A DNA stretch of 64,000 bases from the NCBI RefSeq assembly GCF_014207445.1, contig NZ_JACHEM010000007.1, forward strand, positions 186,001-250,000, read 5' to 3'. The notes under the pieces were generated by a model. The model did no database searches. It saw only the letters and a list, made by a program, of their open reading frames with translations, and was not told the DNA's origin. The stretch is from Streptomyces candidus (GTDB lineage: Bacteria > Actinomycetota > Actinomycetes > Streptomycetales > Streptomycetaceae). Of the stretch, positions 44,151 to 52,505 are shown one piece after another. Position 1 is the first letter of the stretch, and every line of letters begins with the position of its first letter. Made by a program: the position numbers and the translations under genes.

Positions 44151-44220
44151 CTCACGGGCCCACCGGTATGGTCCACACCGCAATCCCCGATCCCCGACCA
44201 CCCGCACGGAGCGACCCGCC

Positions 44221-44841
44221 ATGCCCATACCCGCACGCCTGACGCCCCTCCTGGACCAGTACGACTTCGCCCGAAACCGCCTCGCCGCCCGGCTCACAGG
44301 CCCGTCCAGAGACAGCGGAAACGGCACGGAGATCGCTGCTGCGGCTCTGACGGACGACGAATACTTGTGGGAGCCGGTGCCCGACTGCTGGTCCGTACGC
44401 CCCCGGTCGTCCGGCTCCGGCCCCCGCGCCTCCGTCCTGCTGGGAACCGGAGCCTGGGGGCGCGACGCGACTCCCGCCCCGCACCCCGAGCCGCCGCCGT
44501 TCACCACCCTGGCCTGGCGGCTGGGCCACCTCACCGAACTCCTCGTCCTGCGCGCCGACCACACCGTCGGCAGCCGCACCCTGACCAGGGAGGACATGGA
44601 AGCCGCCGGCGACGCGGCCACCGCCGTCGCGGCATTCGAGGAGGGCGCCACCGCCTGGCGGACGGCCCTGCTCGACACCGACGACAAGGCACTCGACACG
44701 ATGGGGCACAGCCGGTACCCGTACGGGAGCGACCCCGAGGACCCCTTCATCGAAACGGTCTGGTGGGTCAATCAGGAACTGCTGCACCACGGAGCCGAGA
44801 TCGCCCTGCTCCGTGACCTCTACGCAGCCCGCCGGCGCTGA
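44221..44841 (+). CDS. DinB/DUF664-superfamily protein
   Basis: A 206-residue four-helix-bundle protein of the DinB/mycothiol-dependent transferase superfamily. Key segments are LTPLLDQYDFARNRL, LTDDEYLWEPVPDCW, FTTLAWRLGHLTELL with the first metal His, and VWWVNQELLHHGAEIALLRDLY with the His pair of the last helix. The metal-binding His set looks complete. Some members use mycothiol to detoxify electrophiles. The ATG has GGAG 9 bases upstream. It is divergent from the UvrA-like gene. Confidence 0.82.
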   Translation: MPIPARLTPLLDQYDFARNRLAARLTGPSRDSGNGTEIAAAALTDDEYLWEPVPDCWSVRPRSSGSGPRASVLLGTGAWGRDATPAPHPEPPPFTTLAWRLGHLTELLVLRADHTVGSRTLTREDMEAAGDAATAVAAFEEGATAWRTALLDTDDKALDTMGHSRYPYGSDPEDPFIETVWWVNQELLHHGAEIALLRDLYAARRR

Positions 44842-44984
44842 GCCGCGCCCCGCCCCCACCATGAGTGGGCCCCGGGAGAAAAGGCGGCCTTCGCCTTGGC
44901 CACCGGCGTCACCCCTGCCACGGACCCCCGGGAAGAACGCGTCCCGCGCACGCCCCGGCCGCCCCTCCGGGAAAGGCGTCCCGC

Positions 44985-47840
44985 TCACGCTCCGGTCAGC
45001 ACCGCCTCCCACGCCTCCGCCGTCGCCGGATACCGGCCGGCCAGCACCGCACCGTCCCGCGCGCCGGAACCCACCGCCGCCCACTGCCCGTCACAGCCCA
45101 GCAGCTCCGCCACCGCGTCGCACGCCACGGGATACGCGGCGAGCAGCGCACCGCCGCGCCCACCGCCCTCATCGGCCCCCGGCAGGTCCGGCCCCGCTGC
45201 GGTCTCCTCCCGCCACGGCGGAACCCACGCGTCCAGCGCCGCCAGCCGGCCGGGGAAGATTCGCCCCGCCTCCCGGATCAGCAGCGGAGCCAGCTCCGAT
45301 CCTTCGGCCCGCAACGACGTGATCAGGGTCGGCAGCCACGGCAGCAGCACCGGGTCCGGCAGCCGCGCGAACGCGTTCGACACCGCCTCCACCACGAAAC
45401 CGGCGAGCGCGGGCACCGGTTCCAGGGCCTGTACGAACCCGCTCAGCCAACGCGGATACGCGGGGAGTGTCAGCGGGCTGGCGAGCAGTTCCTCGCACCT
45501 CGACCGCAGCTCAGTGAGCGGCAGCCGCCCCAGATGGGACTGCGCGGCCCACAGCAGCGCTGTCTTTTCCGGCCCCAGCGGATGCGACTGGGCGACGGCC
45601 AGCTCCAGCTGAGTACGGTCGCACCCCAGCGACAGCGCCAGCGACTCCATGCCGAACAGGAAACCCAGCGTCGCGGCCACCTGCCGCACTCCCGCGTCCT
45701 CGTCCGCGAACGCCGTCGGCAGGAGGGCGCAGTAGTGGGCGTACCCGGCCTTCGTGAAGGCCTCGACCCACGAAGGCAGCACCGGTTCGCTCGTACGGTA
45801 GTAAGCCAGCAGTCTGCGCACCCGGCGCAGGACGTCCGGCGCCCCGTCCACGGTCCGCTCCGTGGACAGCACCACCAGCGCGTGACGGCCCAGCTCGTCG
45901 GCGAGCCGGCCGCCGCCCAGGTACAGCGCGGCGTCCTCCACCGCCTCCAGAACGGTCGCCGCGGTGGCCTGCGGACCGTACGCGGTGCGGCGCAGCCGCT
46001 GCTCCAGCACCTGTTCGATGCTGACGCCCTCGTACCCCAGCTCGATCAAGGCCCGCTGATGCGTGCCCAGTGCCAGGTCCCACGACTCCTGGGTCGACCG
46101 CGCTCCCAGTTTCCGCTCGCCCATGATCGGCCTGGCGGTGCCCTGCGGCATCAGGCGGCGCAGCATCCACAACACATCGGAGCACGCCGCCAGTTCGGGT
46201 CGGGACGCGATGTCCAGCAGGGCACGTTGCACGCCCCGCCGCTGGAGCGCCAGGTTCAACGGTGCGAGCCGGTCGTGCACGTCGCGGGCCAGCGGCGGCA
46301 GCGCGTCGTAACCGACCTGCCCGATACGGTCGCCCCCCAGCATGATCTCGACGAGACGCCGCACATCGCGTCGCCCCGGCACGGTGTCCTTCTCGATGCA
46401 GGTGACGGCCGCATCCTGGAAGTCGTACGGCGTGGGCTTGGCCCGGTCGCGCATCCGGGCCAGCAGGATCGACGTCTCGAACACCGCGATGGCGTCGGCG
46501 GTCGACGCCAGGTAGCCGTTGCGGCGCGCGGCCCGCACGATCTCCACCGACCAGCCCAGCAGCTCCTCCTCGTCCAACCGGTCGAGCGCGGGAGGGTGCT
46601 GGAGGAAACCGGTCAGCCGGTCCGCCGGCACGGCTGTGGGGGAGGCCGCGGGCTCCTGCCGGCCGGTCTTCGCCTTCGACGTCTTCTTCGTCCCCGCCTG
46701 CCCCGCCAGCCGGAACGGCTTCACCCCGGTGCGTCTCAGGTTCTTCGCCCAGAGTGTCGCGGCGATCGACACCGACCCCGCGGCGAGGGAGAACTGCGCC
46801 TCGATCGCCGCGTGGCTCGACGGGATCAGCCCGTGCTGCCACTTGGTCGCGGTACGCGGCGCGATCTCGAAGGCGCCGGAGCCGTGCACGCCGAACTCCT
46901 CGACCCGGCTGGCCGCGTGAAAAGCGCCGCAGACGTAGAGGCAGTCCCGCGGGTCGGCACCGGAGGCGGTCAGATGTTCGCGCATCCGTGTCCACATGTA
47001 GCGTTCGCGGTCCTCGTCCACCCGCACCCTGTGCGTGTCACCGGGCGCCAGCCGCCGGAACAGGCTGCCGACCAGCAGCATGACCTGACGGTAGGTGTCG
47101 TGGTCGCTGCTCCCGAGCGGCAGCTCGACGTACTGGTGCCACCACTCCGACCAGTGCCGCACCTTGCCGTGCCGCAGCAGGTGCTCCTCCAGCTCGGCGA
47201 AGCGGGGACGCAGATCACCGATCTTCACTCCGACCGCGTCCCCGTGCAGGGCCGCCTCCTCCTCGGCGGGCGGTGCGTCCGGGCCCGCGGGTTCCTCCGG
47301 CGCCGTCCTCGCCCGCGCGTCCCACTGGAAGACGTGGTCCGAGGAGCGGTCCACCAGGACCAGCTCGACCCCGGGCGTGTCCAGGGCGTATGCGATGGCC
47401 TGGTACTCCGCCGAGGCCTCCGTGAGGGGCGCGACCACCGACAGTGGCGACCACTCGGCCGGGAAGCCGGACACCTCGGTGGCGAACGCCTGGACCGCCA
47501 CCGGCAGCCGGCAGTTGCGCAACTCGGTGAGCAGCGGCGCCATGTCCTCGCACAGCTCCAGATACACCACCTTCGGCTGCTTCTCCCGCAGGCGGCGGGC
47601 CATCGCGAGTGCCGACGCGGGGGAGTGGTGACAGACGGGAAAAATCTCCAGCGGCTCGCGCGTCGCCCGGTCCACGTCGTCGACCATGCCCAGGAGGATG
47701 CCCTCCAGGGTGCCGGGTCCGTCGGCGCTGGCCGCGTCCGCGAAGGTCGCGGCGGCTGCCTGCAACTGCGCACGCAACCCTGCGAAGGCGCCCGCCTCGA
47801 AGGGGTCCTCCCCGTCGGGGCCGATCAGTACGCCGCTCAT
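44985..47840 (-). CDS. DUF5682-type large protein with TraB/TIKI-like N-terminal motifs
   Basis: A 951-residue soluble protein, last gene of the MoxR-VWA operon. Its N-terminal third carries, in order, CHHSPAS (70-76), VVYLELCEDM (91-100), VLVDRSSDH (161-169), ERYMWTRM (279-286) and CGAFHAAS (304-311). This order of His, Glu, Asp-Arg, ER-x-x-M and GxxH elements matches what I know of TraB/TIKI/erythromycin-esterase-like hydrolases. A Lys/Ala-rich linker lies at about 385-410. The remaining 540 residues are helical (LARMRDRAKPTPYDFQDAAVT, repeated LRR/HEAT-like helices). The family label rests on genomic context and general resemblance. It starts in an ATGA overlap with the ATPase gene and is likely its client or effector. 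Confidence 0.72.
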   Translation of the reverse strand: MSGVLIGPDGEDPFEAGAFAGLRAQLQAAAATFADAASADGPGTLEGILLGMVDDVDRATREPLEIFPVCHHSPASALAMARRLREKQPKVVYLELCEDMAPLLTELRNCRLPVAVQAFATEVSGFPAEWSPLSVVAPLTEASAEYQAIAYALDTPGVELVLVDRSSDHVFQWDARARTAPEEPAGPDAPPAEEEAALHGDAVGVKIGDLRPRFAELEEHLLRHGKVRHWSEWWHQYVELPLGSSDHDTYRQVMLLVGSLFRRLAPGDTHRVRVDEDRERYMWTRMREHLTASGADPRDCLYVCGAFHAASRVEEFGVHGSGAFEIAPRTATKWQHGLIPSSHAAIEAQFSLAAGSVSIAATLWAKNLRRTGVKPFRLAGQAGTKKTSKAKTGRQEPAASPTAVPADRLTGFLQHPPALDRLDEEELLGWSVEIVRAARRNGYLASTADAIAVFETSILLARMRDRAKPTPYDFQDAAVTCIEKDTVPGRRDVRRLVEIMLGGDRIGQVGYDALPPLARDVHDRLAPLNLALQRRGVQRALLDIASRPELAACSDVLWMLRRLMPQGTARPIMGERKLGARSTQESWDLALGTHQRALIELGYEGVSIEQVLEQRLRRTAYGPQATAATVLEAVEDAALYLGGGRLADELGRHALVVLSTERTVDGAPDVLRRVRRLLAYYRTSEPVLPSWVEAFTKAGYAHYCALLPTAFADEDAGVRQVAATLGFLFGMESLALSLGCDRTQLELAVAQSHPLGPEKTALLWAAQSHLGRLPLTELRSRCEELLASPLTLPAYPRWLSGFVQALEPVPALAGFVVEAVSNAFARLPDPVLLPWLPTLITSLRAEGSELAPLLIREAGRIFPGRLAALDAWVPPWREETAAGPDLPGADEGGGRGGALLAAYPVACDAVAELLGCDGQWAAVGSGARDGAVLAGRYPATAEAWEAVLTGA

Positions 47841-48949
47841 GACAGCGTCGCGATCGCGTCACGGCCGCCCTCCAGGAACTCCGGCCAACAGCCGCCCTCC
47901 TCCCGGCTGCGCGGCTCGACGACACCGTGCAGGTATGTGTTGAGGATGGCCAGGTCCTCCGGTTCGCGCCGGGCCAGCGAACCGACCAGCGAGGACGCGA
48001 GTGTCCTGGCAGTGAGGGCGCGTTCGCCGAAGAAGTTGCTGTGCAGGATCGCGTCCTCCAGCACGCCGATCTGCTCGGCGCTCGAAAGCGCCGACTCCAG
48101 CTTCTCGTCGTCGCTGCCGGCCGCTGCCGCCGAGGCCCGCAGATCGGCGAAGCTCTGGAGCAGCACGTCGAGCAGGGTCGGGGGCACCTCCAGGTCGAGC
48201 TGGTGACGGCTGAGCAGTTCCTCGGTGCGGAAGCGGACGATCTCCGCCTCGCTCCTGCGGTTCGTCACCACCGGGATCCGGACGAAGTTGAACCGCCGCT
48301 TGAGGGCCGACGACAGGTCGTTGACGCCCCGGTCCCGGCTGTTGGCCGTGGCGATGACGGAGAATCCGGGCTTGGCGAAGACGATGCCCTCGCTGTCCAG
48401 CTCGGGCACCGAAATGTACTTCTCGGAGAGAATCGAGATCAGGGCGTCCTGCACGTCGCTGGTGGAGCGGGTCAGCTCCTCGATGCGGCCGATCGAGCCG
48501 GTCTCCATCGCCGTCATGATGGGCGAGGGGATCATCGACTCCCGCGACTGCCCCTTGGCGATCACCATCGACACGTTCCAGGAGTACTTGATGTGGTCCT
48601 CGGTGGTGCCGGCCGTGCCCTGCACCACCAGCGTGGAGTTGCGGCTGATCGCGGCGGCCAGCAGCTCCGCCAGCCAGCTCTTGCCCGTACCGGGGTCGCC
48701 TATGAGGAGCAGACCGCGGTCCGAGGCCAGCGTCACGATGGAACGCTCGACGAAGCTGCGGTCGCCGTACCACTTCTGCGAGATCCTCCGGTCCAGGCCG
48801 TCCGAGGGCTCGGAGCCCAGGATGAACAGCCGGACCATCTTGGGCGACAGCCGCCACGAGAACGGCTTGGGCTGGTCGTCGACGGACTCCAGCCAGTCGA
48901 GCTCCTCGGCGTACTTGGTCTCGGCGGGAGCGCGCAGCAGATCGGACAT
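47837..48949 (-). CDS. MoxR-family AAA+ ATPase
   Basis: A 370-residue AAA+ ATPase. Walker A is GDPGTGKS (84-91). The Walker B position reads RIEELTRS, with an acidic pair EE instead of DE. Sensor 1 is VIATANSRD and the arginine finger region is SALKRRFNFV. MoxR ATPases act as chaperones that mature or remodel a partner, usually together with a VWA protein, and the VWA gene lies 76 bases upstream on the same strand. The ATG has GGAAAGG about 7 bases upstream. Its stop overlaps the DUF5682 start. Confidence 0.9.
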   Translation of the reverse strand: MSDLLRAPAETKYAEELDWLESVDDQPKPFSWRLSPKMVRLFILGSEPSDGLDRRISQKWYGDRSFVERSIVTLASDRGLLLIGDPGTGKSWLAELLAAAISRNSTLVVQGTAGTTEDHIKYSWNVSMVIAKGQSRESMIPSPIMTAMETGSIGRIEELTRSTSDVQDALISILSEKYISVPELDSEGIVFAKPGFSVIATANSRDRGVNDLSSALKRRFNFVRIPVVTNRRSEAEIVRFRTEELLSRHQLDLEVPPTLLDVLLQSFADLRASAAAAGSDDEKLESALSSAEQIGVLEDAILHSNFFGERALTARTLASSLVGSLARREPEDLAILNTYLHGVVEPRSREEGGCWPEFLEGGRDAIATLS

Positions 48950-49025
48950 GTCGTGCCTTTCCGGTCGGGTTGTGGGTGTATTCGGGCAGGCCGAACTCAG
49001 GTGTGGAGCCGGGGGAGGGGTGCCG

Positions 49026-50459
49026 CTAAGCGGTGAGGAAGGTTTTGAGCTCGTGGACGAGCTTGCGTATGTGGCCGGAGAGCACCGGCGTGCCGAGGTC
49101 CTTGAACCGCTCGCGGAACCACGGGTTGACGCTGCCGCGGCCCGCGCTGGTCACCGAGCCGACGGGGATGAACTTCGCTCCCGAGCGGTGAACTGCGGCC
49201 ATGCTCTCGAAGAGCGGCCCGCTCTGCCATTCGTAGAAGTCGGAGATCCACACCACGACGGTGCTGCGCGGTTCGGAGATCTTCGGCCGGGCCAGCGCCA
49301 TGGCCACCGTGCCGTCGGTGCCGCCGCCGAGCTGAGTGCGCAGCAGGGTCTCGAACGGATCGTGCACCCATGGGGTGAGGTCGAGCGCTTGGGTGTCGTA
49401 CGCGATCAGGTGGACGTCGACCTTCGGCAGTCCGGCGAAGATCGACGCGAGGATCGTGCAGTTGACCATCGAGTCGACCATGGACCCCGACTGGTCCACC
49501 ACGACGATCAACCGCTGGGGCGTCGTCCTGCGGGCGGTGTGCCGGTAGTAGAGCCGGTCGACGTACAACCGCTCCTCCTCCGGGCTCCAGTTGGTGAGGT
49601 TCTTCCAGATCGTCCGGTCGAGATCCAGGTTGCGGAAGACGCGCTTGGGCGGCACCGACCGGTCCAGTGCGCCCACCGTCGATTTCTCGACCTGGGTACG
49701 CAGCACCTCGGCGACCTCGTCGACGAACCGGCGGATGAGATCCTTCGCGTTGGCCAGCGCCAGGCCCGAGAGGTTGTCCTTGTCCCGCAGCAACTGCTCG
49801 ATCAGTGACATGCTCGGTGTCAGCTGCGAGGCGAGCCGAGGATCGGCCAGCACCTCGCGCAGCCTCATACGTTTCACCAACTCGCCCTCGATCGACCCGA
49901 GTTCCGGGCCGATCGCCGGGATGAGGCGACTGAGACCGGGCGCGGCGGCGTTGCCACCACCGGAGCCGCTCGGACCGGTTCCGGCAGCCGTCCCGCCGCT
50001 CCTGCGCCCGCCCCGCAGCTCACCCGGCCTGCAGCCGAGCCCCCGTTCCAGCCAGCCCGCGTCCGACTGCCACTGCGCGAGCTGACCGGCGCTGACCGAA
50101 GCGGGCGCGGCGGCGAAGACGTTGAGCAGCACCTTCGACACCAGTGCGGCCCGCCGCACTTCGGCAGCCCGGTCGCGCGCCTCATCCTCCGAGACCTGCG
50201 GAATCAGCAACCTTTCGAACTCCGTGGCGAGTTCGGGATGACGCTGCACGACCGAGTCCACCGACGCCCGCGGGTCCAGCAGCGCGGCCGGCAGCCCGAT
50301 GTCCTCCACGACGGCCAGACTCGCCGACTCCAGCGCGGCCTGCTCCTCGGAATCGAAGAGGCGCGCCAGCAGCCGCCAGTACAACACCTGACGCCGATTG
50401 TCGTCGGCATCGCCCGCTTCACCCGTCGGGGGTGTCTGCTCCTGCTGATGAGTCGTCAT
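49026..50459 (-). CDS. VWA-domain (MIDAS) protein, MoxR partner
   Basis: A 477-residue protein. Residues 1-300 are mostly helical with a Gly/Ser-rich linker at 147-172. The C-terminal von Willebrand A domain has a complete metal-ion-dependent adhesion site: DQSGSM (Asp322, Ser324, Ser326), GGGTDG (Thr381) and ISDFYEW (Asp407). VWA partners of MoxR ATPases deliver or hold substrates through the metal site. The ATG overlaps the preceding gene stop by ATGA, so the longer upstream frame is not used. Confidence 0.9.
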   Translation of the reverse strand: MTTHQQEQTPPTGEAGDADDNRRQVLYWRLLARLFDSEEQAALESASLAVVEDIGLPAALLDPRASVDSVVQRHPELATEFERLLIPQVSEDEARDRAAEVRRAALVSKVLLNVFAAAPASVSAGQLAQWQSDAGWLERGLGCRPGELRGGRRSGGTAAGTGPSGSGGGNAAAPGLSRLIPAIGPELGSIEGELVKRMRLREVLADPRLASQLTPSMSLIEQLLRDKDNLSGLALANAKDLIRRFVDEVAEVLRTQVEKSTVGALDRSVPPKRVFRNLDLDRTIWKNLTNWSPEEERLYVDRLYYRHTARRTTPQRLIVVVDQSGSMVDSMVNCTILASIFAGLPKVDVHLIAYDTQALDLTPWVHDPFETLLRTQLGGGTDGTVAMALARPKISEPRSTVVVWISDFYEWQSGPLFESMAAVHRSGAKFIPVGSVTSAGRGSVNPWFRERFKDLGTPVLSGHIRKLVHELKTFLTA

Positions 50460-51844
50460 TTCCGCAACAGCCTCCCCGCCCGTTCGCGCAGCACGGTCAC
50501 CGCATCCGTGGCAGCCTTCTCCCCCTTGGCGCCCACCTTGTCGGCAGTGCCCCCGGCCCAGCCCCCGGCATGCAGTGCCACCGGCTTCTTCCGTACGGTC
50601 GCCTCGACGGCCAGCGGCTGGAGACGGTACGACCCCGCGTCCCAGCGCAGGAGGCCGATGCACGCGCCCGACGCGGCGACCGCCTGCGCGGTGAGAGGTG
50701 ACGCGACCGGGACGCGGTCGACGTCCACGGCCAGCGGATGCCCGCCAACAAAGAACGTCAGCACGCCGTCGCCCTCCGAGACCCCGTACCCCTCCAGGAA
50801 GACGGGCACCGCGATCCGCGCCGGATGCCGGTCCAGTGGTGCCGTCGCCGCGTCCAGGGCCGTGGGCAGCACGACGCGGGCGGTGACGAACGCATCTGCG
50901 CTCGCACCCGGCCGGGCACACGCGTCGTCCCAGATCAGGTCGCCCTCGACGGTCACCGGCATGTCCGTCAGCTCCATCGCCCGGCCCTCACCCGCCGCCG
51001 CCAGCAGCGACATGTGCGGCCGCAGCAACTGCCACAGACCCGCCCCGACGACCGAATCCGGCTTCGGTGCCGACACACTCGCCCGTACCACCCGCGGCGC
51101 AGCGCCGCCCACCGGCTCCAGCACCGCGTGGACCTGGGCCTGAACCGCCCCGGCGTGCTCCTGCAGATCGACGCCGAGCGGCAGCAGACGCCCCGTGACC
51201 ACACCGGCGTCGGGCACCTCCGCCGTGCCGGGCAGCGTCAGCAGCAACGCCCGCGACCACAGATCCGCCCAACGGCGCACCGGCACCCTCTCCAGAGTCG
51301 CCCCCGGGCAGGATGCCGCGAGCTCGACCGCGAACCCGTCCAGCAGCGTCGCCGGCCTGCGCAGGCGCGGTTCTGCGAGCATCGCCTGAACGACGGGAGC
51401 CACCCCGGCCACCGCCTCGTGACCGATGCCTCGCCAACCGGTCCGCGCCAGGTCCACCAACCAGGAGCGCGCGGCCGCGTGCAGGTTCCCCACCGGCAGC
51501 CCGCCGCCCTGCGGCACCTCACGCTCCCGGGCCGTCCGCCCGGTCACCTCGGCGACCTGATCGATGAGCGCATCGTGCACGGAACCCAGCAACGCCGTAC
51601 GCGCTGCGGCCAGGGCCACGAAATGGTCCTCGCCCCCTGCGCCCGCCACCGTCTTGTCCGCCGCCTCGGCCACCCGGCCCGCCAGCGGCGACCCCGCGAC
51701 CGCCTGAGCGAGTCCCGTCACCCCCGCGGCCGTCGCCGCCGGAGGCCGCAACAGCCCACAGGCCAGCGCCGAGTCGAAACCGTCGACGGCCGCCAGCGCC
51801 TCGTCGAGCCCCTCGACGCGCTCCGCCAGTACGTCCGCACGCAT
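50456..51844 (-). CDS. Uncharacterised protein of the MoxR-VWA operon
   Basis: A 462-residue soluble protein I do not recognise. The N-terminal half is Ala-rich and helical (VLAERVEGLDEALAAVDGFD, FVALAAARTALLGSVHDAL); the C-terminal half has more beta character (VTVEGDLIWDDA, IAVPVFLEGYGV, VLTFFVGGHPLAVDVDRV) and ends in a basic stretch. No signal peptide, membrane helix or catalytic motif is evident. Its start overlaps the SWIM gene stop (TGATG) and its end overlaps the VWA start (ATGA), so it is a fixed component of the operon. It may be an adaptor; this is inference from position. Confidence 0.75.
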   Translation of the reverse strand: MRADVLAERVEGLDEALAAVDGFDSALACGLLRPPAATAAGVTGLAQAVAGSPLAGRVAEAADKTVAGAGGEDHFVALAAARTALLGSVHDALIDQVAEVTGRTAREREVPQGGGLPVGNLHAAARSWLVDLARTGWRGIGHEAVAGVAPVVQAMLAEPRLRRPATLLDGFAVELAASCPGATLERVPVRRWADLWSRALLLTLPGTAEVPDAGVVTGRLLPLGVDLQEHAGAVQAQVHAVLEPVGGAAPRVVRASVSAPKPDSVVGAGLWQLLRPHMSLLAAAGEGRAMELTDMPVTVEGDLIWDDACARPGASADAFVTARVVLPTALDAATAPLDRHPARIAVPVFLEGYGVSEGDGVLTFFVGGHPLAVDVDRVPVASPLTAQAVAASGACIGLLRWDAGSYRLQPLAVEATVRKKPVALHAGGWAGGTADKVGAKGEKAATDAVTVLRERAGRLLRK

Positions 51845-52350
51845 CACGCCACCGCCCTGGTCGGCGGAAACCACTGCATCTCCGGCAACGGCGTGGTGAC
51901 CGGTGCGAGTTCGAGGTACGACAGATGACGCAGGAACCGGCTGAACACCGGCGCGGCAGCCGCCGCGTCACCCTGTGGCGGCCGGGTGCTGCTCATGGCG
52001 TGCGCGATGCTCTGCGCGCTCGGCCCCTCGTCCCCGCCGGTCTCTGCCTTCAGGTAGCGGGCGACGCGCTCCGGGCCGAACTGCAGGACCGCCTCGCTGA
52101 TCAGGGCCCGTATGTGATTGCAGTACGCACCCCGGGCACCGCCGCAGGGCCGGTTGTTGTTGGTGCTGCACGCGAACGCGTAACTGCCGGCCACGACCGA
52201 CGACACATACACCCGCGCGATGTCCGAACCGCTGGAGACCACCCCCTGCAGCCGGCCGTCGGCCAGCTCGACGAAAGGAACCTTCGCCAGTCTGCGCGGC
52301 CTGGCGGGCGCGACCACCCGCGCCGTGCTCGACCTCTCCCACTCCGACAA
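51844..52350 (-). CDS. SWIM-zinc-finger-like protein
   Basis: A 168-residue protein. Residues 59-79 carry the pattern ACST...PCGG...YCNH: Cys61, Cys69, Cys77 and His79. A canonical SWIM finger is CxC(n)CxH; here the second Cys of the first pair is Thr and a nearby Cys may replace it. SWIM fingers bind nucleic acid or protein. The start is a TTG at 52350 with AGGAG 8 bases upstream; upstream frames have no such site. It is the first gene of the five-gene operon, and its stop overlaps the next start. Confidence 0.72.
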   Translation of the reverse strand: MSEWERSSTARVVAPARPRRLAKVPFVELADGRLQGVVSSGSDIARVYVSSVVAGSYAFACSTNNNRPCGGARGAYCNHIRALISEAVLQFGPERVARYLKAETGGDEGPSAQSIAHAMSSTRPPQGDAAAAAPVFSRFLRHLSYLELAPVTTPLPEMQWFPPTRAVA

Positions 52351-52370
52351 GACACCATCTCCTAGGCAGC

Positions 52371-52411
52371 AAAAGGCACTTCCGTGCCTGTTCAGCGGGA
52401 CACGACTGAAC
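52371..52411 (-). promoter_or_regulatory. Inverted repeat and attenuator-like hairpin upstream of the SWIM/MoxR operon
   Basis: On the minus strand an inverted repeat GTTCAG / CTGAAC (52411-52406 and 52395-52390, 10-base spacer) is followed by GGCAC-GGAA-GTGCC (52388-52375) and then TTTT (52374-52371), 20 bases before the TTG start. The second element looks like a short intrinsic terminator or attenuator. It may alternatively end the carboxypeptidase transcript. Confidence 0.35.
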
Positions 52412-52505
52412 ATATCCGCCACCACTGACAACGCCCCGGGCCCGGTGGATCACCCCCGCCAGGACCGGTCGGCCACGCGGCGCGGCGACGACGCTGCTGC
52501 CCGCA

